Shown here piece after piece: positions 23,612 through 34,135 of a DNA stretch of 64,000 nucleotides. The stretch is from positions 114,058 to 178,057 of the forward strand of contig VTPC01008812.1 in assembly GCA_011009095.1 (NCBI GenBank), in the 5' to 3' direction. How positions within the stretch are numbered: position 1 is the first letter of the stretch; the number at the start of each line of letters is the position of its first letter. The notes beneath the pieces are model-generated. The model was not told where the DNA came from. It saw nothing but the letters and a program-made list of their open reading frames with translations, and ran no database searches. A program made the position numbers and the translations under genes. This stretch comes from Ignelater luminosus. Lineage: Eukaryota; Arthropoda; Insecta; Coleoptera; Elateridae.

Positions 23612-24880
23612 TAATGCTTTAATAGGAAAACGTTCTTTCACAATCGCAAAATGTTACAGGATAATATTTAAATAATAATTTTTGCATGGCTACTTTTTGT
23701 TCAATGTCTTTAGAATTGGAAAAGTCTCCATTTAAAATATTTTTTATGGATTTAAGTGTCGACGATCCTAAATTTTTCCCGAGTAAATCATTCAATTTTG
23801 TTGATATTTTTCTACATGTATCACTTTTATTTTCGGCTATAGTTTTTGAAAATCTTGAATTGTATCTAAAGATTCTGCCAGAAGTAAGTTTTGTGTTTCA
23901 ATTTTCTTAATTATGGTGGGAATGTTGGAAAAGTAAGACTTTATATACGACAACTGAGAGATTAACTCACGGCTTTTCAAAACGGTCTGACAATCTGCTA
24001 CAGATAGAGCAGAACTTAGATCGAAACTATTAATGATATTTTTGAATTCTGTGTAATGTTCACAGAGAAGCTTCAATCCAGGTTTCCCATCTAGTCAAAA
24101 TTGGTTGCTGAGGCAAACGAATATCTTTAAAATGTTCATGGCCATTGTAAACTTAAACCCTAGTTGGAGCTTTCAAAAAGACTTTTTTTCCAGTGTTCAT
24201 TAAGGAATTTACAAGAGAAAATTCAGTTCTAACAGCTTCAGCAACCCAATTTAAGGCATGAGCTAAGCAAGCTGTGTGAACCAAATTTGGATAAAAAATT
24301 TTTAAGTTGCCATTCAAAACACCAACGACAAAGTTTGCAATACAAATTCCTTTGACGTCGGTAGTGTAATGATCCTCCCGGTTGTCAGTAGCGTCCTCAA
24401 GAAAGGATGTTACTCTAGGCGTCCACTCTCCGTTTCCGCAAAAGAAAAACATTAGCCAGCAGTTAATAATTTGGAATTTTAATATTTGGACACCAAGGGC
24501 AGTTCAAAATAATTTCAGTGCTAACATCACGATGCTTCTGGACAAAAATGAAAAATGACATTATAAAATTGGTAATTATTTACTTTAGCTACCCCTAAGA
24601 AAGAACCGTTTTGACAGCAAGTTTTTGGTATCAGCAGATAGCGAATTACTCACAGAACACAATTCCGCCTGCGGAGGTAAAGAAAATTAATCCAATCTTA
24701 GTGAAACCGACAAAAAACAAACACGATTTTCACGCACATCTGAGGTTATGTTGCAAGATAGAAACAATGAAGTTGGCAACTAAATTAGCTGCTGCACACA
24801 CTATCAACCGCCTACTGCAACATGACTTACGTATAAATTTTATTTACGTATAAATATTCACGGTTTCTGTCATTCGCAAA

Positions 24881-25749
24881 ATGGCGGTTGTGTGTGCAGG
24901 CTGCGATCTTCGTGTCTTTGATGCTTGTGTAATTTGTAGCAATCCTGAGCGAGACCTGGATTGCCACAAGTATGGACAAGCCACGAAGACCTGGGCGTTC
25001 CGTTGCAGGAAATCGAGAGTGATCGACCGTCCTAAACGGGCACCTCAATGGATTAAGCACGATGTGTTAAGGAGTGCGAGGATCGGTACGTGGTTTGCTG
25101 ATTCGAGGTTGACGGTAGAGAGAGCATTTTATTTCCTGGTTATGTGGTGCATGCAACCCTATCCCTAGAAGCAATACATAATGCGGGAACTGAGGTGCTC
25201 TCGAAGAACCGTGGTCGACTGGTCATCATACTGCAGAGAGTTGTGTGTGTGCATTGGCTCGTCGAACACTCGGAGGTACTTGGTTGACCTGGAGTCACTG
25301 TCGAAATAGATGAAGCCAAGTTTGGTAAACGCAAGTACAATTGGAAAAGGTGCATTGAAGGACACTGGGTGTTTGGGGGTTTTGAACGTGGTTCAAAACA
25401 AATCTTTCTTGTGCCCGTCCCAGATCGTACTGCAGATACCTTGGTTAGCCTAATTCGACAGTGGATTCGATCAGGCACCACCATTGTGTCCGACTGTTGG
25501 CGAGGTGAAGACTTCGATCACTTCAAAATGAACTACTCGCTGACCTTCGTAGACTCTGAGGACCCTAGCGTCCACACACAAAACGTTAAACGTTTGTGGA
25601 GGGATGCTAGGGGATCCATCCCCCGTTATGGAAGGAAAAAAGAGCACTTCGTGGGCTATCTGGCGGAGTTCCTGTATAAGAGGATCGATCCTGATACCAG
25701 CATCCATCGCTTTCGTTCAGCTGCTGCAAAGCTGTACCCTCCGCTGTAG
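24881..25749 (+). pseudogene. Merlin (ISXO2-like) transposase, broken
   Basis: The frame starts at ATG 24881 and keeps cysteine-rich N-terminal sequence plus an IGTWFADSRLTVERAF block. A TAG stop lies at 25166. The same frame resumes with RTVVDWSSYCREL near 25208-25246, then a frameshift before about 25294 moves to the frame of EIDEAKFGKRKY. That frame runs to the TAG ending at 25749 through WVFGGFERGS, TTIVSDCWRGEDF and HTQNVKRLWRDARGSIPRYG. The first two catalytic acids are Asp at 25309-25311 and 25492-25494. The third, normally Glu in this family's IE-x2-W motif, reads Lys at 25588-25590. A stop, a frameshift and a lost catalytic residue mean no activity. Confidence 0.85.
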
Positions 25750-25917
25750 AACCAGCTGGCGTGTAAAACGGCCCTTTTCAGAGCCACAAAGCAATCTGAA
25801 AAAGACTTCCTGATTCGACGCAAGGGCCACCATCTACAACGATAAACACAATAAAGCTTCATGTGTTTTATTTATTCATTACACCCCTATCCTAAGAGTT
25901 TAGATTAGTTGAAGCTG

Positions 25918-26095
25918 CAGTCTTGTGGGGGGCCGCAGCGAGAGGGTGCTTAGATTATAAGTAGTAAATCGATCGTTTTTTACAAGAATTCCACCCTAAT
26001 CTAGTGATGGGAGCGAAGCGAGGGGGTGCTTAGGTTAGAAGTAGTAAATCGATCGTTTTTTACAAGAATTACACCCCAATCTTGTGGGGGGCCAA
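25918..26095 (+). repeat. 80-bp tandem duplication in Merlin 3' region
   Basis: Just over two copies with a period of exactly 80 bp: GTAGTAAATCGATCGTTTTT occurs at 25961 and again at 26041. Each copy also carries GAGGGGGTGCTTAG and ACAAGAATTMCACCC words. A third partial start (CTTGTGGGGGGCC) ends the run. It is non-coding and lies downstream of the transposase stop. Confidence 0.85.
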
Positions 26096-26423
26096 ATTGA
26101 AGAAATGAATTCGTTCATGCTTGCGCGGGGTCAATGTCCTCCAGCTGATTTAGGAAAATTGGGTTGTGGTATTCTCGGTTGATACGCTGTCGGAGAGCAG
26201 CACGAACTTCGCCGCGATATTACGCTGTCATGGCAGTTGGAAAGCTTGAGAAATGTCAGATTCATCGATTTTTGGAGGGTTTTTTAAATTTCTAAGTGTT
26301 TGGCGTCGGAGAGGCCTTCCGTCGGCATCTTTTGATTCACTGAATAGACATACGTGCATTGGTAAGGTTGAATTTCTACTGTAGAAGTTAAATTCTAGGG
26401 GTAGCTAAAGTAAACTGTTACCT

Positions 26424-27250
26424 TTTCCAGAAGTAAACTACCTATTCGAGCGATGTTCTCTAGATATAGTTGGCCCTCTCACTACGACTAGTGAAGGTCA
26501 TAACTTTTATTGGTCATTTTACAAAATACATCGAAATGATACCTTTGACAGGCCAGAAAACAGAGACAGTGGCCAAAGCATTTGTTACACATATTGTTGC
26601 ACCGTCAAAACTTCTAACCGACAGAGATACGAACTTTACTTCTACCCTCATGAAAGACAAATGTCAACTTCTGAAGATTCAAAAATTACAAACAACACAG
26701 TACCATGCAATAGGAAACGAGGTTCTTGAAAGAGTTCACCGAGATTTAAAAAACTTTTTAAGTCATTATGTCAACAACTTTCAAAATGATTGGTACGACT
26801 GGGTTCCATATTTCCAAATGGCCCACAATTTTAGCATTCACAGTTTGACGCAAATATAGTCCTTTATGTTGGAGATCCAATTTTTCCTCTAGACCAAGTC
26901 TTACAACCATTAACTATTAAATATAATACTGACACTAACTATGCGTCAGAACTAAGAGGGAGGTTAAATAAAAGCTTTCTTGACAACTCGCAAGAATATA
27001 TGCAAAGCATCACAAACCCAAGCTAAATACTACAACAGAACTGCCAAGAACGGGAAATTCTAGCTTGGATACCTCGTGTACGTGTTTGATTCATCCACAA
27101 AAAAAGGGGAAACACAAAAGTTCTTTAAACAATGGGTTGGCCTGTTTCGAATTACTGATATTTTAGGCCCAGTTGCATATAAATTGTGCGAATTGCACAA
27201 AAACAAAAAAATTATAGTTCACCCTAACCGATTATCAATACAAACGTCAT
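26424..27250 (+). pseudogene. Ty3/gypsy integrase, broken
   Basis: Begins right at the Merlin terminus. SLDIVGPLTTT holds the first core Asp (about 26460). After a frameshift near 26505 the frame at 26506-26859 continues with FIGHFTKYIEMIPL, then LLTDRDTNFTS with the second Asp, and a core end around LERVHRDLKNFLSHYV carrying the catalytic Glu. The frame shifts again near 26860 to LDQVLQPLTIKYN. The C-terminal barrel near 27110-27245 reads FKQWVGLFRI, then GPVAYKLCELHKN and HPNRLSI. Order and spacing match 412/mdg-type Ty3/gypsy integrases. RT and everything upstream are missing. Confidence 0.85.
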
Positions 27251-27889
27251 AAAAACGTTAATGCTGTTCAACGTCACAAATACCAACCGGTAAACACAGA
27301 TTGGCCGAAACGATCACACAGCCGTCCTCATCTATTATCACCAGAAGAAACAACTCAACATTAAGAATCCTAGATCATTTTACAAACTGTGGCGACTTGT
27401 ACGCCAGAATTCCTTCCAATCCCGAAGGCGCACTAAGCGAAAGAGTTTGCCATTGCAGAACGAAAGACCAATAAAGCGATGTAGTTAGAAACCTGTCTTA
27501 CCTAGAGAGGTCAGACAATTAATAGAGGACAGCAGACAAAAATACAGCAGAAACTTAGAACAATATGGGTCATTACGAGACCAACAAGGAACAAGACAGT
27601 CTGCCCTATTTAAGCGGCAACTGTGCAATTCCAACTAATTTTGTTTTAGTTTCAGGTTTTTAAAAAAAATAAATTAATCAAATGTAATGCATTAGCATTA
27701 GCTAACAATTCTAAATCACCTTTATTAAGACATTACTAGCATACATGGGTAATGCATTATAGATGAAGAAGAAACTTTGTAAATATTCTTTTACTTTAAG
27801 CCAATCTTGATCAGCTTTACGGTTGATTTTGAATTATAATTAATTTTTATTGTAGATAGATAACATTGTAAATACTTTTAGTTGTGACG
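27251..27889 (+). other. Spacer between integrase and envelope, possibly LTR-derived
   Basis: Starts with a hydrophilic integrase tail (to about 27363), then about 500 bp without coding signal. TGTGGCGACTTG at 27389 could be an LTR start. CCCTATTTAAGCGGC near 27604 is TATA-like and is followed by a possible initiator. If this is a 3' LTR, the envelope lies outside that element; if it is a leader, the envelope is its third gene. No matching LTR copy occurs in the window to decide. Confidence 0.35.
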
Positions 27890-29390
27890 ATGAGTTTTTT
27901 TTATAAATTAAGACCGCTCTCCACAATCTTAAACCTTAGTGTAGTGATGTACGTTACAACCGCGCTTATAGCCTATGACTGCGAGGACCACCAGGCAAAT
28001 CTAACCGTCATCGTTCTAGAAGACGTGGCTCCCTGTCAGGACGACATCAACGTCTATGACGAAAATGAGCTCCCAGTACAAATAATTCAAAAAATAAATT
28101 CAACCATCAACAAGTAAGCACATGCTCTGCTAGATTTTCAAGTTTTTTCACACCTTAGGTGCTCAGAAATGCAAATTGCTACATCAAACACAAGCCTTAC
28201 AAATCTATAACTAAAATATTAGAAACATACTAATGAATGATACCATAAGAGCAGCGTTAACTATTGCTGATTCGTTAGATACAGACAGCGACTGTGATGG
28301 AGTTACACATACAGAAAATGGGATTACATGGAAGAAAGTTATTATAACAGCAGCTACAACAATTCATGCAAGCAACTATTGGGCTACGATAAAACTAGAA
28401 GACAACACAGTTTATTTATTATCTGGCATCACTTGTTCTTATCTACCAGGTTACTGTGTAGATTCTACGTACGGAGAAACAACATGGGATCTAAGTGTTT
28501 CAAAATCCTGTGAAGAAACGCTAACGCAATTATACAAAGGTCCAGCACAATACATTACTAACAAAGATAGTCCTGAAAAAATAATAGTCGTCGAAGAATC
28601 AGAAAAAATCTTTACCTTGGCATTGCTAAAACCTACACATCTCTTTGGCAAACCAAACATTCACAAATGCTAGTTCTTGTCCAAAATAATCAAACAGCCC
28701 TTCATCCCAAAATTCCATTACTTCCACAAAACTCCGACCTCTTAAGCAATGTGGACAGCAAATTCCTTTATGTTGAGCAAAGTTACATACGTTGTCTTGG
28801 CACACTTTACAAGCACAAGGCACATCGCAAAGTACTAAAAAATCGTCTCGCCCTAGCTCCAATTCAACCAAATTATTTAATTTTATTGGTAAAACAACAA
28901 TTAGGATATGTAGACTCAAGAATGGGAGAAGTTCTGTACATTATGAAGTGTATACCCAAGATGGTACAGCTATGAAAATCCAATAACTGCTAGCAAGAGC
29001 TTCCTATCTGGGTCAACAACCAATTGCTACTTATGATACCATTAACACACATCATCCAACTATTTGCTCAACAAATAGACTGTAACCGCATCACTCCACC
29101 TATGTATCTCATAAATGGGCAGTGGACAGCTGTTACACCTTCACACGTGGAGAGACGCCCACCTCTATATTTAGAAGTGGAGGACGACGTACCACTTCAC
29201 TTTAAACCGATTCAGCAAATTGAAACCCGGGGATTATACACTCAAGCTACGTCAGGCTTCATATTTCAGTATGTTGAAGTTTGCGTGTTTTACAAAAAAA
29301 TATAAAAGACAACTTTTTTAGAAGTAGTCATTACGCTTACCATTTTTATTTTCTGGCGAATTATTAATGAGGTATACAAGTTAAAGCTTA
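27890..29390 (+). pseudogene. Chuvirus-like envelope glycoprotein remnant
   Basis: A membrane glycoprotein decayed into at least four frame pieces: 27890-28117, 28233-28673, about 28674-28975 and 29024-29390. The first piece starts at ATG 27890 and has a hydrophobic signal-peptide-like segment followed directly by a Tyr-Asp-Cys motif. The second is cysteine-rich with a paired-cysteine loop typical of an ectodomain. The third carries a motif ending GEVLYIMKC. The last includes a MYLINGQW block and, at about 29323-29385, a hydrophobic transmembrane segment (VVITLTIFIFW) with a charged tail. This order resembles glycoproteins of chuviruses (Jingchuvirales), which have been reported as captured envelopes in arthropod retroelements. 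Stops, shifts and likely internal deletions make it non-functional. A diverged errantiviral envelope is the main alternative. Confidence 0.7.
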
Positions 29391-29570
29391 AAGGAAAAAA
29401 TTGGCTAAAATATTGTCTGTTCAACCATGTACATGATGTTTACTTTTAAAATGGCGTCCATTATTGCTTTTATTTTTTTCTATTAATAAGTAGATTCTGA
29501 TACAAGGTAGGCAATGTGAGATACAACTAGAAGAAATGTAAATCATAACATGATAGTACCAATCATGACC
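29391..29570. other. Short AT-rich spacer
   Basis: No coding or repeat structure was recognised between the envelope remnant and the LINE fragment that follows. Confidence 0.5.
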
Positions 29571-30140
29571 CAAAGTCGAAGAATAACTGTAGCGGCAGCA
29601 AACATAATCTGGAAAAAGATAACTATAAGTTCTTACTACAAGAACTTAAAGACAACTTTATGACTTTATTGGTAGAAACGAGAATGCAGCGAATTACTAG
29701 AAGCCATAAAAGAATGTGGATGTGAGAATTACTGTACAGGTAAGCTAAAAAGAGAAACTCAAGAAATAATCCACTGCTTCAAATGGAACATGAAAAATGT
29801 ACCAGAAATAATTCAGAAAAGGCAGGCAAATTTGCAAAGCATCTTCACTTCAGGTCAAGAAATACTAAAACATTATCAGCAACTAGAAAAGAATTTAGAT
29901 TGAGCTAATGACCTCGAAAGAAGTCCGTACAAAACAATCTCCAAGAAATGAATTGTAAAAGTGACAAACCTCATCACCTCTTCGCTTAAGACATGTTCCA
30001 GAAATTTAGAAAGCAGCAGAGGTAAAACCAGAAAAACATGAAATCACTTCTTATAGGCCTATCTCATAATTTCCAGTTATATAAAAAGTTTTTGAGAAAT
30101 TATTACTTAAAAGGCAAAAGAGCCCCACCCTTTCTCTTCG
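29571..30140 (+). pseudogene. Jockey-like LINE RT fragment
   Basis: The last part (29900-30130) translates across frames to an RT N-terminal region: MTSKEV, a RHVPEI block, then AAEVKPEKHEITSYRPISxF and VFEKLLLKR. The TSYRPIS motif is diagnostic of the first RT blocks of Jockey/R1-type LINEs. The upstream sequence is Lys/Glu-rich and compatible with the linker after the endonuclease. The catalytic palm is absent. Heavily mutated. Confidence 0.55.
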
Positions 30141-30925
30141 TATTCTATGGAATGGTATCTGTCGGTATAAGAGTTTCTTGAAGTTCTAATTTAAACTCAG
30201 CGTGGTGTTTTAATTCAAAAAATACCTTTGTGGGGACACGTACCTGATGATATTCAATCATGTATCCCTTTAATTTTGTTAAGATCAGTAGAAAGTAATT
30301 TATGAGTACAACTAACAAATTACCGAAAATTAAATCCGTTTGCCCCAGCCAATTCTGAATATAAAACCAGGATCCTGACGCATTATAGGCATTTCGACTC
30401 CGATCCTCATTTTAGTTCCGATTCTAATTGAGATTCCAAGAAAGTAGATCCAGCAAACCAAAGGTAACGATAAAGAGTGAATGGTAAACAACTACATTGT
30501 GGGCTTCATTAGCATCGACAGATTTTGGGACGATTAATGGGGCGTCTGCTCCAGGAACAAAAAAAAACTCAAAAGGGCGTTTATTCAATATTTTTTTAAA
30601 CTAAAATCATGTAAATTTTTGTGTACCTTCTTTATTCATTTGAAATTATGAAAGACCTATACTAACTTACTCCTAACTTGACTTAGGCTAACTAAACGAG
30701 TAGTTAGAGTGTTTTTGCTGGTAATTAAAGATCACTGTCTCTGCGATAGAGAAAGAGAGAGAACATGCGCTTACTAACAACGTGCTTTGTACTATACTGC
30801 GCTGCAGTGTTGTGTTGTGTTGAGAAACTAAATCTCAAGGACAGCGTCAAGGTTTTAGCCATGACTGACTGATTGACTGACTTCATCTCTGGAAATGTGG
30901 GTGGCCAATCCGGAATTAGATTTTT
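30141..30925. other. No gene recognised
   Basis: Mostly AT-rich. A short phrase at 30380-30430 (GATTCCAA/GATCCT/CCGATTCT words) is mildly repetitive. No domain was seen. Confidence 0.4.
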
Positions 30926-32768
30926 ATTTCTTTCTTTCATTTTCAATAGTTGCCTCCTAAGCGGTTATTTTCCGTCTTCGTGGAAAACTGCCACCGTCAT
31001 CATGATCATCAAACCAAATAAACAAACCTCCCATCCAAGTTCCTATAGACCTATCCACTTTTAAACGTCATCGGCAAGACCTTCAAGAGAATCCTCACTG
31101 ATCGCGTCACAGATTTTTCACCCATAATAATCTCATCCCCAATCTGCAGTTCGGTTTTCGAACAGGTAGAATTACAATAGACCCCATCCTCCGTCTACAC
31201 ACAGACGTCAGCATTGCAATCCACTCCGGTCACTACACCATCGCCACCTTCCTAGACATCGAACGGGCCTTCGATAAAGTTTGGCACAAAGGACTTCTTT
31301 TAAAACGCATTCGCGCCAATGTTCCCCTTTCATTCGTTCGCCTCATTAATAGTTATCTATCCCATAGACAACACAAAGTCCGAGTCGGTCAAAACCTTTC
31401 CAGGAGGTCTCTCAAGGGTCGATTCTCTTATCAATTCTACACACCCTGTATTGCCACGACATTCGCCTACCTCAACACCCCAACGTCTGCATGGTATAAT
31501 TCGCGGATAACACCGCACTCTGGGTGTCAGTCGGGATCACCGCCATCGGCGCTAGGGTCCTTTCCCCGGAACTCTCCCGGCTGGAGGTTTGGCTTCGGCG
31601 TTGAAGAATCAAACCCAACCCAGCCAAAACCCAAACCATTCTTTTTCGCCATAAAAACCTCACTCAAACCCCTTGTATCAAACCAGACAAGTGGACCTCT
31701 GGAATTCCCCACTTGAGCTCTCTCCCACCGTTAAATACTTTGGGGTTACGTTTTCTACTACTCTCAATTGGTCGGAGGAAATGCGGCGCTGTCTGAAACT
31801 AGTTCAACAGTGCAGTGCCTTCTTCTCCAAGCTGCGGGGTGGCATTTCAGGCTGCCACCCCCACACCCTTCTTCATACCTATAAAACATCACCAGAGCAG
31901 TCTGAGATTACAGATTTAACTGTTTTTCCACAGCCCCCAACCATCTCAACAATCGTTTTTGGACCAAGGAGAGGGCCGTCTGCAGGAGGATTCTCGGCTT
32001 GGGCCGCTTCCACCCCTACTGTGAAGTTTGCAACCTCTCTCCAATCCCTCCTATAGACGCGCGCCTTAAATTCCTAAGAGATCGCTTCGTCACCAAAGCT
32101 CTCAATTTAAACATAACTTACACCGTAGAGGTCCTTTATATGTATCCAGAAAACCATTGCAGGAAACCCCGAGCGAAAATGAAACATCCCCCTTCTAGAC
32201 TTCTCCAAAACACGCAGAACTTCATTTATGATCTACAGGAGGTCTTGGATTCTACCCCATTAACTTATCGATAATTCCAATTCTCTAACCCATAACCAAG
32301 TGCCACCAACCACTCAACAAAATTCGTCATTTCCTAACGGAAGTAGCTCCACCAACCCCGATTTTGAACGGATCCGTTTCTTTGTTTTGCCCGCCTCCAC
32401 GCCTCTTCGTCGCCATTAATCACCTACACTCCATCAAGATAGGCCGTATCCTAACCTCCACAGCACCACCAAAACATCGAATCTATAACCTTACGCGGGC
32501 GTTGCTCCTCCGTCTTCGGGGCCTGTGTCTGCTTTGCCGCACCAACCATCAAACCACTGATCCATGCGAGCGTTGCATTCAGCGTCCAAAATTTCACTTC
32601 AACTTATGGATGGAGAGAAGCTATTCAACTTCTAAAGCCGCACTTAGCGCGTACTGCGATAATTTCTTCTTTATCTTATTGTTCACATGCACCAACCTGC
32701 GAACGGTTGACCTGATTTTACTGCGCGGAGAGGCAGGGGGTTCCCCTTATTTAATGGACTGTTTTTAA
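30926..32768 (+). pseudogene. Jockey-clade LINE, RT to C-terminal tail
   Basis: RT blocks appear in order: NSCLLSGYFPSSWKTATVIM and SSYRPI (30940-31060), GKTFKRILTDRVTDF (about 31070-31110), LQFGFRTGR (31147-31173), TFLDIERAFDKVWHKGLLL (31248-31305, with the first catalytic Asp), then a decayed YADD region near 31500. VKYFGVTFSTTLNWSEEMRR (31729-31788) and a thumb block follow. A late block near 31970-32150 (RRILGLGRFHPYCEV) and a cysteine-rich tail (LRGLCLLCRTNH, about 32510) complete it. At least five frame changes make it dead. The 5' endonuclease part is missing. It is locally GC-richer than its flanks. Confidence 0.8.
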
Positions 32769-32789
32769 ATCGTCTATGGATATTACGGT

Positions 32790-34135
32790 TGTTGGATCTA
32801 TTTATTCCATTAAAATAAGATCTATAAGTTTTTGGTCTACATTGAGTCTTTCTAATGCTCTTAGTGTTGATTCGTGTGATACAGAGTCAAACACTTTTCG
32901 CAAGTCCAATGATAGGATGAAATATGGCTTGCCTTTATCTCTGCGGTAACGTATGAATATTTCTAAAGTCAGGATTTTAAGAAAAACCCTATCGATTGGT
33001 ATGAATGCTAGTTTCCGTGAAGCGGTAGCAACAAGAGGCGTTTTGTTATTATGTAGTTTATTTATGATTCTACTAAGAATTAAGCCAATAGTAATTGGTC
33101 TCCAATTCTCAATCACCAGTCTGTCCTTTGATTTATGTAAAAGAATCCTGTGATTTTGTCTAAGCTCAATAGGAGCGCGTTGCTCAGAAGAGTGTCAGCC
33201 TGTAGAGAGACTGGGCATGGGTATAATTTATATTACGACCATTAAGCCCTGATGTTGATTTTGTGCACAGATTGATTGTAGTTCTTAAAAGGCGCGCCGA
33301 TAATTTGGAGATATCAAGCTTTGATGGCATCTGTAGTAAGGTATTTATTATCTTGCTGTAGAGGGTTAGCATTAAGATCGCACCAAAACATTTTTTAGGC
33401 TAACTTGTATTAGCTGCGCTTTTTTGTTTCGTAGTTTGCAAACCCATCCATTCAGGCGTCCTTTATCTAGGGGTCTGAAGTCATCAACTGCATTTACACC
33501 TTCAGTTTCCCATTACGTATTACATTCTAACGCACGCAAATGGGCTAGTATTGGATCCATAATAATTCTGTTTGGAATATAGAGGGAGGCTATTGAAGTG
33601 GGGCGCTATAGTGTCAAGGATTAGCCGCTTTGGAGCGATAAGCACTTTGTCCTCTACCAGATGGTCAGCGGCCTCTTCTTGTATATCAACTGTGATTACT
33701 CCACCCTTTAGTTGTTCTATGAGAGCATTGCAGTCCGGCTGACGCCTTCTTGTTTTAATGCTCTCCAGGATGCGAACAGAAAAGAGTTCCTGCAAAGCCG
33801 GTAAATCAGGCATCTGCCATAGCCATAACCAAGAGTTTGTCCTCAGTCTACCTACTGGGATCTCTTACAGAATTTTCAAATTCATGTTCAAGTTCGCTAT
33901 TGTATTTGTCGGGGTGGGTCAGTCTGAAGTGTTATCTTATTCCCAGGTACGTAGGAAAAAGCCAATCGCATTCTGGGCAATTGAACTCATTATCTTCGCT
34001 TTGAAGAGGCCCTTGAGCTAAAAAACGCGTCCGCAGGCGCAGATTACCAGCTTGTAAATGTCGTATCTCTGTATGTTTTGCGGAAAGGCTCAACCAGTAT
34101 GTAAAATGGGCTACACTAGGGTGGCAGTTGGGCAA
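32790..34135 (-). pseudogene. R2-like LINE, 5' half (zinc finger to early RT)
   Basis: Read on the minus strand from 34135. A C2H2 finger lies near 33990-33920: CPECDWLFPTYLG, then two histidines after an in-frame stop at the predicted H-flanking position. Next, 33813-33520 is a linker with LPALQELFSVRILESI. Finally, 33116-32802 is RT: NWRPITIGLILSRIINKL, ending SLDLRKVFDSVSHESTLRAL with the first catalytic Asp. An N-terminal CCHH finger of this type plus NWRPITIG-like RT is typical of R2/NeSL-type LINEs. The catalytic YADD half and the restriction-like endonuclease are absent. Normal LINEs lose 5' ends, so loss of the 3' half indicates a later deletion. Confidence 0.65.

Larger units (their letters stand above)
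22238..24500 (-). mobile_element. hAT (CGGBP1-type) remnant interrupted by a mariner
   Basis: The left boundary starts TAGGGCTGGGCAGG at 22238, a hAT-like terminus. Minus-strand coding remains at 24452-23620: VLNGNLKIFYPNLVHTACLA, a VFLKAPTRV block, then LPQQPILTRWETWIEAS near 24110-24070, the ISQLSYIKSYFSNIPTIIKK block, and a C-terminal KYYPVTFCDCERTFSY near 23660-23620. The N-terminal half with the first catalytic Asp is absent. There are frameshifts near 24150 and 23835. The mariner sits immediately after the C-terminal block. The right terminus was not found and may be lost at the Merlin boundary. Confidence 0.65.
24571..26423 (+). mobile_element. Merlin-type DNA transposon (inactivated)
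   Basis: Inverted termini at 24571-24597 and 26397-26423 agree at 24 of 27 positions, sharing TTTACTTTAGCTACCCCTA. Between them lies a broken ISXO2/IS1595-type transposase, the hallmark of the Merlin superfamily. No 8-9 bp target duplication is visible: the left flank is AT-rich hAT remnant and the right flank is gypsy integrase. A post-insertion deletion or rearrangement may therefore have removed one flank. The 3' half carries an 80-bp tandem duplication. Confidence 0.8.

Noticed and set aside
28626..28919. 97-codon minus-strand cysteine-rich open frame
   Set aside because: It is antisense to the glycoprotein remnant, whose motif order is much better supported.
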